DNA from: RGDT01 sp964630925
GTDB lineage: Bacteria > Planctomycetota > Planctomycetia > Gemmatales > Gemmataceae
Length of the DNA: 30,610 bases
NCBI GenBank assembly: GCA_964630925.1
Contig: CAZVZK010000121.1
Location: 1-30,610, forward strand
Reading direction: 5' to 3'
This document shows, piece by piece, positions 14,742 to 22,601 of this stretch. Every line of letters begins with the position of its first letter. Positions within the stretch are counted from its first letter, which is position 1. Both the position numbers and the translations under genes were made by a program. The notes under the pieces were generated by a model. It was not told the DNA's origin, searched no databases, and was given only the letters and a program-made list of their open reading frames with translations.

Positions 14742-15128
14742 TTACGCGAGAGGCCGCCGAGGGGCTTCCGGGGCATCCGGCTCAGGCCCCCGTCGCGCCG
14801 AGCGGAACAGGCGGAGCAGGGTGCCAACCCACGCCAGGAACAGCGCCGGGGCCACCAACGCCACGAGGCGGTTGTAACGCAGCGCCTCCGCGATGTCGCC
14901 GTGCGTCAGGCAGCACAGGGCGCGGGTCATCCCGCAGGCCGGGCACGGGCCGCCGAAAAGCCGCGGCCAGAGGCACAGCCCCGGCAGCCGTTCGAGCTGC
15001 TCGGGCGTCACCGCGGCAAGCGCCGCCAGGAGGGCCGGCAGGCCGATGACCACGGCCAGCGCGTGGGCGCGTGCCAGGCCGGGGCCGCCCCGCCGGTCCT
15101 CAACGCTCGAGGGGGTTGCCGTTGGCAT
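14742..15128 (-). CDS. DUF2752 family membrane protein
   Basis: A 128-residue small membrane protein with the DUF2752 hallmark CPACGMTRALCCLTHGDIAEAL and then RYNRLVALVAPALF. There are two hydrophobic helices, about 22-40 and 86-106. The function of the family is unknown. The ATG at 15128 lies inside the 3' end of the TM2 gene, a 29-base overlap; no convincing ribosome site was seen, so the start may be wrong, but translational coupling is plausible. DUF2752 and TM2 genes are often neighbours, from general knowledge. Confidence 0.85.
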   Translation of the reverse strand: MPTATPSSVEDRRGGPGLARAHALAVVIGLPALLAALAAVTPEQLERLPGLCLWPRLFGGPCPACGMTRALCCLTHGDIAEALRYNRLVALVAPALFLAWVGTLLRLFRSARRGPEPDAPEAPRRPLA

Positions 15129-15633
15129 CGGGGAGCTTGTCCATGAGAAGCATGATGAAGTCGATTAGCGCCCAGATCCCGCAGCCGCCGATGGTGAGCA
15201 GTTTCGCGACCCCGAGGCCCGTGTAGCCCAGGTAGAACCGATCCACCCCCAGCGCTCCCAGGAAGAACGACAGCAGCACCGCCGTCAGCCACGGCGTCCT
15301 CGGCCCCTTCGACTTCTTCTTGCGCGGACGCTCGTCCTCGTCCTCGTCCTCCTCGTCGCGCTTCTTGCGCTTGCGCGGAGGCTCCTCTTCCTCGTCCTCC
15401 TCCTCATCCCGCTTGCGGGTACCCTTGCGCGGGCGCTCCTCCACTTCCTCGTCACGCGGGGCGGCGCGGCCCGGCCGCGCCTTCTTGCTCGGAGGCGGGG
15501 GCGCCTCCTCCTCCTCTTCCTCCGGGACCGTGACGGGCTCGGAGCACCTGGGGCACTTGATGCGTCTGCCCGCCAGCTCGTCCTTGATGCTGAGCGGCTT
15601 GCCGCACTCGGGGCAGTCGAACTTGATGGGCAC
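15100..15633 (-). CDS. Zinc-ribbon and TM2-domain membrane protein
   Basis: A 177-residue protein in three parts. The N-terminal zinc ribbon has Cys pairs CPEC (7-10) and CPRC (27-30). A highly charged linker of about 80 residues alternates acidic and basic runs (EEEEEEAP, RKRDEEEDEEEE, RPRKKKSKG). The C-terminal TM2 domain has two helices (LLSFFLGALGVDRFYLGYTG and LLTIGGCGIWALIDFIMLLM) with the GVDRFYLG turn. The start is GTG 15633, with GAGG nine bases upstream, directly before the conserved ribbon; a longer open frame overlaps the WD40 gene antigenically meaningless and is rejected. The function of TM2 proteins is poorly defined. Confidence 0.85.
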   Translation of the reverse strand: MPIKFDCPECGKPLSIKDELAGRRIKCPRCSEPVTVPEEEEEEAPPPPSKKARPGRAAPRDEEVEERPRKGTRKRDEEEDEEEEPPRKRKKRDEEDEDEDERPRKKKSKGPRTPWLTAVLLSFFLGALGVDRFYLGYTGLGVAKLLTIGGCGIWALIDFIMLLMDKLPDANGNPLER

Positions 15634-15716
15634 GGGCCTGGACCTCGCGTCTTGGGGGTCGCCGGAGCCAGGCGGCATTGTAGGGAAAGCGTCCGGCGCC
15701 GCGACGCGGAACCCCG

Positions 15717-16619
15717 TCAATCCGCGTCCAGGTCCCACACCACCACGTCCTCCGCGCCGCCCGCCGCCGCCGTCATCCCGTCCGGGGCCGCCGTCACCGC
15801 CTCCACCGGACCGACCTTCCAGCGGTATACCGCCCCCGGCTTGCCCAGCGCCACGTCCCAACAGCACACCGTCCCGTCCTTGCTCCCCGACATCAGCGTC
15901 CGGCCCGACGGCGTGAACGCCACGCTCAGCACCTGCTTCCGGTGCCGCGCCAGCACGCCCAATTCCTCGCCCGTCAGGGCGTCGTGCATCTTCACCATCT
16001 GCCCCGCCGCCACCGCCAGCTTCTTCCCGTCCGGCGAGAACGCCAGCCCCTGGATCCACGCCCGGCTCTTGATCCGCGGCCCCTCCTCGCCGTCCGGCAG
16101 CCTCCACAGGCGCGTCGTCTTGTCCGCCGCCCCGGACGCCAGCCACTTGCCGTCCGGCGAGAACGCCAGCGCCCCGATCTGGTCGTCATGGTCGCCCACT
16201 TCGGACAGCCTGGTCACCCGGACCTTCGTGCCGGCCTCCGCGCCGAACAGGTGGACGCGCTCGTTCGTCGTGAACCACCCGCTGGTCCCCGCCGCCGCCG
16301 CCGTCAGCCCGTCGGGCGACGCCGTCAGGAAGTTCATGCTGATGGTGTCGAACTTCTTGATCTGCTTGCGCTTCGCCACGTCCCAGAAACGCACGGTCTG
16401 GTCCCAGCTCCCCGTCGCCAGGACCGTACCGCCCAGCATCCACCCGATGCCCGTCACCAGGCGCTCGTGCTTGTGGATGATCCAACCCGGCTTCCCCGCC
16501 GCCAGGTCCCACACGATGGCCGTCCCGTCCTCCGCCCCGGAGGCGAGCCGCGTCCCGTCGGGCGAGTACACCAGCGCGTTGGCCCCGATCTTGCCCCCGT
16601 GGCCCTTGAGCAACATCAT
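15717..16619 (-). CDS. WD40-repeat protein
   Basis: A 300-residue beta-propeller made of about seven WD40-like repeats (ALVYSPDGTRLASGAEDGTA, ALAFSPDGKWLASGAADKTT, SVAFTPSGRTLMSGSKDGTV and weaker ones), enough for one complete propeller. There is no signal peptide, so it is probably a cytoplasmic scaffold. ATG 16619 (MMLLKGH) has GAGGTGA about seven bases upstream. It starts 11 bases after the aroE stop and is likely cotranscribed with it, though no functional link is evident. Confidence 0.9.
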   Translation of the reverse strand: MMLLKGHGGKIGANALVYSPDGTRLASGAEDGTAIVWDLAAGKPGWIIHKHERLVTGIGWMLGGTVLATGSWDQTVRFWDVAKRKQIKKFDTISMNFLTASPDGLTAAAAGTSGWFTTNERVHLFGAEAGTKVRVTRLSEVGDHDDQIGALAFSPDGKWLASGAADKTTRLWRLPDGEEGPRIKSRAWIQGLAFSPDGKKLAVAAGQMVKMHDALTGEELGVLARHRKQVLSVAFTPSGRTLMSGSKDGTVCCWDVALGKPGAVYRWKVGPVEAVTAAPDGMTAAAGGAEDVVVWDLDAD

Positions 16620-16630
16620 GGCGATTCACC

Positions 16631-17485
16631 TCACGAGCCGAACACCTCTTCCAGCGCCCGCCGCATCACCCCCGGGTCGGGGTCGCGCCCCGACCACAGC
16701 CGCACCCCGATCACCCCCTGGTTCACCAGCATCCCCAATCCGTCCAGCACCCGGCACCCGCGTGCCTCGGCGTCGCGCACCAGCCGCGTCCGCGGCGGGT
16801 TGGGGATCACATCGCACACGGTCATCGACGGCCGCAACGTCGAGACGTCGAGCGCGAGCCGGGCATCGACATCGGGGAACAGCCCGACGGACGTGGCGTT
16901 GATGACGAGGTCGGTCCCCGCCGGCACCGCGAACTCACCGGCCCACGGCACCAACGACGCCCGCCCCGGCGCCGCCGCCTCCAGCACGCCGAGCAAGTCG
17001 CGCCCCCTGCCGTCGCGGCCCCGCTCCACGACCGTCAAGGCCCCCAGCCCCGCCAGCAGCAATTCGACGCCGATGGCCCGTGCGGCCCCGCCGGCGCCGA
17101 ACATCACCGCCGACTTCCCCTTGACCTCCCCCAGCGTCCGCACCGATTCGAGGAACCCCTTGCCGTCGGTGTTCTCGCCGAGCAACTTGCCGTCGCGGAT
17201 GGCGACGCAGTTGACCGCCCCGATGGCCCGCGCCGCCGGCGTCAATTCATCCAGCAGGGCGACGACGGCGACCTTGTGCGGGATGGTGCAGTTGAAGCCC
17301 TTGAAGCCCATCGCGACGGCCCCGCGGACGGCGTCGCGCAGGGCGGGGGGCGTCACCTCAACGGTGAGGTAACGCCAGTCCAGCCCCAGCGCGCGGTACG
17401 CCGCCTCCACCATCACCTGGGTGGGGTTCTCGGCCACGGGGTGGCCGAAGACCGCGGTCAGCTCTTGCTTGAAGGATCGCGTCAT
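16631..17485 (-). CDS. aroE: Shikimate dehydrogenase
   Basis: Reduces 3-dehydroshikimate to shikimate with NADPH in aromatic amino acid synthesis (cytoplasm). The 284-residue product has NCTIPHK with catalytic Lys71, NTDGKG with Asp107, the nucleotide loop GAGGAARA (130-137), NATSVGL (196-202) and DGLGMLVNQG near the end. The usual N-terminal shikimate-binding motif SxS (GxPxxHSxSP) is replaced by GHPVAENPTQ, with Asn20 and Thr22 in the serine positions. ATG 17485 has AGAGG seven bases upstream. Substrate therefore carries slight doubt, but the enzyme family is certain. Confidence 0.92.
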   Translation of the reverse strand: MTRSFKQELTAVFGHPVAENPTQVMVEAAYRALGLDWRYLTVEVTPPALRDAVRGAVAMGFKGFNCTIPHKVAVVALLDELTPAARAIGAVNCVAIRDGKLLGENTDGKGFLESVRTLGEVKGKSAVMFGAGGAARAIGVELLLAGLGALTVVERGRDGRGRDLLGVLEAAAPGRASLVPWAGEFAVPAGTDLVINATSVGLFPDVDARLALDVSTLRPSMTVCDVIPNPPRTRLVRDAEARGCRVLDGLGMLVNQGVIGVRLWSGRDPDPGVMRRALEEVFGS

Positions 17486-17552
17486 GGGCGGGCCTCTACC
17501 CGGCGCCGGGGCGTCTCTGTCCTCTCTGTCCTATCGGCCCTCTGCGCCACCG

Positions 17553-18497
17553 TCATTCCTTGTCCTTGAACTTCACCCCCAGCTTGGCCAGGCGCGCCCT
17601 CGCCTCCTTCACCTTCGCCGTGTCGCGGGCCAGCCGGTGGCACAGCTCGATCCCCTTCAGGACCTCCACCTGGTCCGGCCTCGCCTTGTCCACCTTCAGG
17701 TACTGCTCCAGCGCCTCGCCGTACAGCCCCAGCGACTCGTAGGCCACCCCCGCCAGGAGCCAGTCCGCCGTTTCCTTCCCGTCCGCCAGCTCCTTGACCG
17801 CGGCGGCGTCCTTCATCGGCCCCTCCTCCAGCACGCCGAACCACGCCGACAGCACCACCGGCTCCAGCGCCTCCTTGCCCTTCTTCTTCACCCACACCTC
17901 CCAGTTGCGCGTCAGCCCGTGCGACAACGCCGCCGCCTTCTCGGGGAACGTCAGCGCCGGCTTCGTCGTCCGGGCGAACCACTCCTTGTGGAAGCCCCCC
18001 TCCTCGCCGCTGTAGAACCGCACCTCATAAAAGTCGGCCCCGTCCACGGCCTCCCAGCGGAACGAGGGACGCAGCGTCGCCACGTTCGACGTGTGCAACG
18101 GCCAGATGCCGGCCCCGGCCTTGCCGCCCGGCGGCCCCCGGCGCAGCGACCCCACCCCGCCCCGCTCGCCCATCAATTTGCCGATGGACTCCAGCTGCGC
18201 CGCGCTCACGCCGCGCCGCTTGAGCTGCACCGCAGCCGGCGTGCATCGTGCCTCGCCGACGACGGCCTTCTCGCCCGCCTTGATCTGCCACGCCGTCCCG
18301 TTGCCGCGAAGGAACAGCAGCACGTCGCCCTTGCCCGCGGTCACCGCCGCCCCGGCCGGCACCATGTCGCCGTCGCGCAACGGGCGCGCCGCCGCCGCCC
18401 CCTCCTGCACGGTCGCGCCGTCGCCCGCCTTGAGCGCCATCGCCGCCGGCGCGTCGCCCGCCCCGGCCAGTAGCATCGCCGCCACCAGTGCCTGCAT
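17553..18497 (-). CDS. FecR-like exported protein with C-terminal TPR
   Basis: A 314-residue protein with a signal peptide (MQALVAAMLLAGAGDAPAA), then a FecR-like region: ALKAGDGATVQ, RPLRDGDMVPAGAAVTAG, LLFLRGNGTAWQIKAGEKAVV. A beta-sandwich-like middle follows (FRWEAVDGADFYEVRFYSG, Ig/fibronectin-like in look), then a TPR-like end (LAGVAYESLGLYGEALEQYLKVDKARPDQ). GGAGGG seven bases before ATG 18497 sits by the cyclase stop, 12 bases away, so the two are an operon. FecR-like proteins beside CHASE2 cyclases are a known pairing; here it could present an extracytoplasmic cue to the cyclase (inference). Confidence 0.82.
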   Translation of the reverse strand: MQALVAAMLLAGAGDAPAAMALKAGDGATVQEGAAAARPLRDGDMVPAGAAVTAGKGDVLLFLRGNGTAWQIKAGEKAVVGEARCTPAAVQLKRRGVSAAQLESIGKLMGERGGVGSLRRGPPGGKAGAGIWPLHTSNVATLRPSFRWEAVDGADFYEVRFYSGEEGGFHKEWFARTTKPALTFPEKAAALSHGLTRNWEVWVKKKGKEALEPVVLSAWFGVLEEGPMKDAAAVKELADGKETADWLLAGVAYESLGLYGEALEQYLKVDKARPDQVEVLKGIELCHRLARDTAKVKEARARLAKLGVKFKDKE

Positions 18498-18509
18498 CGC
18501 CCGCCCTCC

Positions 18510-20405
18510 TCACCCGACGTTGACCGCGTGGACCTGCAGCTCGGTCTCCTTCATCTTACCCTTGCGCGGCGTCGCCTCGCACCCCAAAGCCGCCGCCACC
18601 CCCCCCACCTCACGATACGCCGCCTCGCTAATCAGGATGTCCGTCCCCAGCTCCTTGTTCATCCCCTCGATGCGCGCCGCCTCGTTCGTCGTCTCGCCGA
18701 TGGCCGTGTAATCCATCCGGTTCGACGACCCGACCCACCCCACCACCGCCGGGCCGGTGTTGATCCCGACGCCGATGCGGAGATGCGGGAAGCCCTCCTG
18801 CGTCCACCGGGCCCGGTGACGCCGCACCTCGCGCACCATGTCGCGGGCCGCCTCGACGGCGTGCCGCGCGTGGTCCGCGTCGTCGCGCGGCGCCCCGAAG
18901 ATCACCATGATCCCGTCGCCCATGTACTGATTCAGCGTCCCGCCGTGCTTCTCGATCACCGGCACGATCACGTCGAAGTAGGCGTTCAACAGACGCACCA
19001 CCTGCTCCGGGGCGCGCCCGTCCGAGAACGCCGTGAACCCGCGGATGTCGGCGAACAGCACCGTGACGCGCCGGGCCGACGCCTGCCGGCCCAGGTCGCC
19101 CTCCGCGCCCTCGGCGGCGGCGGCGATGTCCTCCGACTTGAGCAGGGCCAGGGCCCGCCGCAGCTGCCGCCACCTCATCCCCAGCACGCCGATGAACAGG
19201 AAGCACCCCAGCAGGAGCATGCCCACCGCCGGCACACGGAAGGAGAATTGCGCGAACGCCACGACGCACAGGATCCGCCACCCGGCGAGGTAGAGGAGCG
19301 TCAGCGGCAACAGCCACAGTAGGCCGACGCGGGCCAGCAGCGAGCCCAGCACGGCCCCCGCGACGAGCAGCAGCGGCCCGGTCAGCCACGGCAGCTCGTG
19401 GATGTACGCCCGGTCGGCGATGGTCGCCAGGACGTTGGCCTGGATCTCGGTGCCGGCCATGCGCCCCGCCTCGCCTTCCCCCGAGAGCCAGCGCGTGTAG
19501 CCGTTGGAGTACGGCGTGGCGTGGTCGTCCTGGAAGCTCCGGGCGGTGATCCCGAGGAAGACGATGGCCCCCTCAAGGTCGGCGCGGCGGCGTCCGGCGG
19601 CCTGGTCGGCCAGCAGGTCGGCGAATCGGAGGCGGCGGAAGGTGCCGGGCGGCCCGACGTAATTGATCCGCAGCCGATCGCGCCCGTCCGTCGGGACGAC
19701 CTCGCCGCCGAGGAGGGCCTTACCGGAATCGGGGCGGAGAGACTTCCCCTCGGCGATGGCGAGGACGGCGAGGGGGAGATGGGGCCAGACGGCCTCCTCC
19801 TCGTCCTCCGGCGTCTCCTTGGCCTTGCCGAGGAGCTGTTGCGTGCGCGTGAATTGGTCGCGGTCGGAGTCGAGATTGACGGCCCCCAGGAAGGGCGACA
19901 GGCCGTCATCCTCCTTGGGGATGAACGTCCGATCGAGGACACGCCACAGGGCGAGCGGCTTCTGCATGTGGTCGGGCAGCTTCCAGATGGGGACGACGAC
20001 GTTGCCCGCTTTCAGCATGGCGAGCGCCATGGAGTCGGCCTCGCCGGGATCCCTGGGGCCGGCGATGCCTGGCAGCCGCCCCATCTCCTCCGGGATGATG
20101 ACATCGATGCCGATGGCGGCAACCTTGTGATCGGCGAGGTGGGAGACGACGCGGGCGATCTCGGGGCTGAGGTGCGAGGACGGTTTCGGGAGGACGCGCA
20201 GATACTCCTCGTCGATCTCGACGATGACGACCCGCGATAGCGTGGCGCTGGCCCGGGTGCCGCGGGCGACGAAGCAGGCGTCGAGCATCCAGTCCTCGAG
20301 GCCGGCGAACATCGGCAGGCGCGAGACGTACCACGCCAGGGCCGCGCACAGCAGCCCCAGCCACACGCCCTGCCACCGCCGCGACCACAGCCTCGGCCAG
20401 CCCAT
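18510..20405 (-). CDS. CHASE2-domain class III adenylate/guanylate cyclase
   Basis: A 631-residue transmembrane receptor cyclase making cAMP or cGMP. One membrane helix (about 12-29), an external CHASE2 sensor (30-340, with VVIVEIDEEYLRVL and AIVFLGITARSFQD), three helices (342-360, 362-386, 391-410), then the cytoplasmic cyclase (445-600). Metal-binding aspartates are Asp453 (FADIRGFT) and Asp497 (YMGDGIM); Asn574 and Arg578 (ETTNEAARIE) are present. The purine-selecting Lys position is Gln493 (NQYMGD) and the partner is Thr567 (DYTAIG), so nucleotide choice is uncertain. ATG 20405, weak G-rich ribosome site. A longer open frame runs into a repeat and is rejected. Confidence 0.93.
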   Translation of the reverse strand: MGWPRLWSRRWQGVWLGLLCAALAWYVSRLPMFAGLEDWMLDACFVARGTRASATLSRVVIVEIDEEYLRVLPKPSSHLSPEIARVVSHLADHKVAAIGIDVIIPEEMGRLPGIAGPRDPGEADSMALAMLKAGNVVVPIWKLPDHMQKPLALWRVLDRTFIPKEDDGLSPFLGAVNLDSDRDQFTRTQQLLGKAKETPEDEEEAVWPHLPLAVLAIAEGKSLRPDSGKALLGGEVVPTDGRDRLRINYVGPPGTFRRLRFADLLADQAAGRRRADLEGAIVFLGITARSFQDDHATPYSNGYTRWLSGEGEAGRMAGTEIQANVLATIADRAYIHELPWLTGPLLLVAGAVLGSLLARVGLLWLLPLTLLYLAGWRILCVVAFAQFSFRVPAVGMLLLGCFLFIGVLGMRWRQLRRALALLKSEDIAAAAEGAEGDLGRQASARRVTVLFADIRGFTAFSDGRAPEQVVRLLNAYFDVIVPVIEKHGGTLNQYMGDGIMVIFGAPRDDADHARHAVEAARDMVREVRRHRARWTQEGFPHLRIGVGINTGPAVVGWVGSSNRMDYTAIGETTNEAARIEGMNKELGTDILISEAAYREVGGVAAALGCEATPRKGKMKETELQVHAVNVG

Positions 20406-20489
20406 CGCCCGCCCCCCACGGGGGAACCGCCCTCCCCGTAGGATACAACGCCGCCGAGGCGCGGGCAGGACACGGGGTGCGCGAAGGAG

Positions 20490-20640
20490 AAGAAGAGTCG
20501 TCCACGGATCACACGGATCAAACGGATCAGAACCAAAGCAAAGAAGTAGCGGCAGAATACACCTGGTCTTCTGCCTGCTTCTTGTCTTGGCTGTTGGCTG
20601 TTGTCCGTGTGATCCGTGTGATCCGTGGACAGCTCTTCTT
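20490..20640. repeat. Long fold-back repeat after trmL
   Basis: Arms 20490-20526 and 20604-20640 (37 bases) are inverted copies with three mismatches, built from CACGGATCA units; the inner 77 bases also pair partly (GGCAGAA with TTCTGCC). It starts seven bases past the trmL stop, in transcript order. It contains GGCTGTTGGCTGTT, whose complement is shared with the repeat near 23185. Probably a terminator or transcript-stabilising hairpin of a dispersed family. Confidence 0.7.
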
Positions 20641-20647
20641 CCCTGCC

Positions 20648-21100
20648 TCACCAAGCGTTCACCTGGCGCAGGCCCTCGTACACCGCCACCGCGGCCGCGT
20701 TCGCCAGGTTCAGGCTCCGCACCGGCCCCGTCATCGGCAGGCGCAGTAGCCGCGAGGCGTGCCGCTCACGCACCGCGTCCGGCAGCCCGCGCGACTCGCT
20801 CCCGAACAGGAACACGTCGCCGGCACGGTAGCGCGGCGACGTGTACGGCGTCTCGGCGTGCGTGCTGAAGACGAACAGGCGCTCCACGCCGAGGGCCGCC
20901 TCGAAGTCCGCCAGCGTCGCGTGCCGCACCAGCGCCACCAGGTGCCAGTAGTCGAGGCCGGCACGCCGCACCGCACGGCCGTCCAGGCGGAAGCCCGGCG
21001 CGCCGATCAGGTGCAGCGTGCAGCCCGTGGCCACGCACAGCCGGCCCACGTTACCCGTGTTCGCGGGGATCTCCGGCTCGTACAGCGCTACGTGGAACAT
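20648..21100 (-). CDS. trmL: tRNA (cytidine/uridine-34-2'-O)-methyltransferase
   Basis: A SPOUT methyltransferase that methylates the ribose at the wobble base of tRNA-Leu using S-adenosylmethionine (cytoplasm). The 150-residue product has all TrmL blocks: LYEPEIPANTGNVGRLC near the N-terminus, FLFGSESRGLP and the knot RSLNLANAAAVAVYEGLRQ at the C-terminus. Length is normal (about 150-160). ATG 21100 follows the RTX-like gene's stop by ten bases, so cotranscription is possible. Confidence 0.95.
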   Translation of the reverse strand: MFHVALYEPEIPANTGNVGRLCVATGCTLHLIGAPGFRLDGRAVRRAGLDYWHLVALVRHATLADFEAALGVERLFVFSTHAETPYTSPRYRAGDVFLFGSESRGLPDAVRERHASRLLRLPMTGPVRSLNLANAAAVAVYEGLRQVNAW

Positions 21101-21110
21101 GCCGCCCCCG

Positions 21111-22244
21111 TCACGACCTCGTGTCGCCCTCCGCCAGGCTGAAGTCCACCACCACGTCCTTCCTGCGGGCCAGGAAGCGGTCGGCCCCGGCCCCGCCGAT
21201 CAGCGTGTTGGCCCTGCCGGAGCCCGCGGACAGCACGTCGTCGCCGTCGCCGCCGTACAGGATGTTCGCGCCGCTGCCGCCGATCAGCGTATCGTTGCCG
21301 GAGCCGCCGGCCAGCACGTCCTTGCCGGCGCCGCCCTGGAGGAAGTCGTCGCCGTCCCCGCCGTCGAGCAGCACCTTCACGCAGGCGTTGGCCTGCGCCG
21401 AGGCGTTCAGCACGTCATTCCCGGCCCCGCCCTCGACCACGACGTTGCGCAGGGCGCGCACGCCCGTCAGGTCGCCGACCGTCACCACGTCGTCGCCCGC
21501 GCCGGGCCGCAGCGTGATCGTCTCCGTGTTGGCGATGTCCACGGTGAACTGCACGAGGTTCGTCCGCTTGAACACGACGTGCCCGTTGTCCCCCGCCGTC
21601 AGCGAGAAGGCGTCACCCGCCGGGTTGCCCAGGAACGAGTCGTTACCGATCACGAGGACGCTGTCGTTGCCCGCGCCGCCGTCCCACGAGTCGGTCAGCG
21701 TGCCGGGGGGCCAGGTGTACGAGTCGTCGCCGGCCCCGCCGAGCATCACGTCGTTGCCGAAGCCGCTGACGAGGGTGTCGTTGCCCGCCCCGCCGTCCAT
21801 GTAGGCGTTGCCGACCACCGGCCCGACCACGACGCCGTCGGCGTCCACGCCGGCCAGCCCGCCGACGATGCCGCCGTGGTTGACCTGCAGGAAGTCGTTG
21901 CCGCCGCCGCCGAGGAGGGTGGCCGAGGGGGCCCTGGCCAGGCTGCCGTTGACGACGGTGTTGAGCGAGCCGTCGGTGACGAGGCGGTCGTCGCCGCCCC
22001 TGCCGTCGATGGTGACGTGCGTCAGCTCGGACTTGTTGGCGGTGCCGAGGACGGTGCGGATCTGGACGGACTGGCCGTTGTTGGTGACCTGGAGGGTGCC
22101 GTCGGCGGCGGCCTTGACGACGATGTCGTTGGCGTTGGCGTCGCCGGTGACGCTCAACAGGCCGGCGTTGTAGGTGGCGAGGACGGCGGGCACCTCGCGT
22201 CCCTCGAGGCGTTCGAGGGACGGGCGACGATTCGACAGGGACAT
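21111..22244 (-). CDS. RTX-like calcium-binding exported protein
   Basis: A 377-residue protein with about ten RTX nonapeptide-type repeats (GGAGNDTL, GGAGDDSY, GGAGNDVL, GGDGDDFL, GGAGKDVL, GGSGNDTL, GGDGDDVL, GGAGADRF), most in the C-terminal third. These form calcium-binding beta-rolls outside the cell in characterised proteins. It has no classical signal peptide, but begins MSLSNRRPSLERLEGREVPA, a motif of many Gemmata-type exported proteins (from memory). ATG 22244 has GGGAG about seven bases upstream. No type I secretion genes are nearby. Exact role unknown. Confidence 0.88.
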   Translation of the reverse strand: MSLSNRRPSLERLEGREVPAVLATYNAGLLSVTGDANANDIVVKAAADGTLQVTNNGQSVQIRTVLGTANKSELTHVTIDGRGGDDRLVTDGSLNTVVNGSLARAPSATLLGGGGNDFLQVNHGGIVGGLAGVDADGVVVGPVVGNAYMDGGAGNDTLVSGFGNDVMLGGAGDDSYTWPPGTLTDSWDGGAGNDSVLVIGNDSFLGNPAGDAFSLTAGDNGHVVFKRTNLVQFTVDIANTETITLRPGAGDDVVTVGDLTGVRALRNVVVEGGAGNDVLNASAQANACVKVLLDGGDGDDFLQGGAGKDVLAGGSGNDTLIGGSGANILYGGDGDDVLSAGSGRANTLIGGAGADRFLARRKDVVVDFSLAEGDTRS

Positions 22245-22588
22245 GCTCACTCCCGGAGACAGTGGAGACAGATGGGGTTGACCAACGGGATCGTGAGCGG
22301 GATGGCAGACAGGATGGGGGCCGCCCCGGCTCTGCCTCAACGGTAGGCGGGGCGCCGGGGCAGGTCAAACGCGGTGCGCGCGATTCCGGCGCTCGCCGCA
22401 CCTGAGTCATGCGAGGCGTGAATGAGGGGCCCTCGCTCCGGCCCCGCCTCAAAGCACCGGGCAGGTCGGATTGAGGCGGGGGGCCTCGCGAGGCGTTGCC
22501 CGACGGGGGGGCTTGGCGAGCGTCGTCGGGCTTCGCCCGGCTGACGCCTCGCTCAACCCGACCTCCGCGCCAGACCTGGATGGCCCGC
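22245..22588. other. Intergenic stretch with GC-rich repeats
   Basis: A 344-base gap between two minus-strand genes. The part near 22588 holds a fold-back repeat between duplicated 14-base sequences, described separately. The part near 22245 should hold the promoter of the RTX-like gene, but no convincing -35/-10 pair was seen. No gene is supported. Confidence 0.5.
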
Positions 22589-22601
22589 TCAAAGCACCGG
22601 G
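22448..22601. repeat. Fold-back element between 14-bp direct repeats
   Basis: CTCAAAGCACCGGG occurs at 22448-22461 and again at 22588-22601, where it encodes the last codons and stop of the 22589 gene. Between them AGGTCGGATTGAG (22463-22475) is inverted at 22552-22564 with one mismatch, and a hairpin GTCGGGC-TTC-GCCCGGC lies inside. The layout looks like an insertion at the gene's 3' end with duplication of its terminus. Confidence 0.6.

Noticed and set aside
14573..15049. Plus-strand open frame across the gap after the MITE
   Set aside because: Pro/Arg/Ala-rich, and overlaps DUF2752 whose CPxCGxTRA motif is plain on the other strand.
20406..20654. N-terminal extension of the CHASE2 cyclase
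   Set aside because: The extra codons read through a fold-back repeat and encode repeat-derived sequence (HGSHGSHG, DPFDPCDPW).
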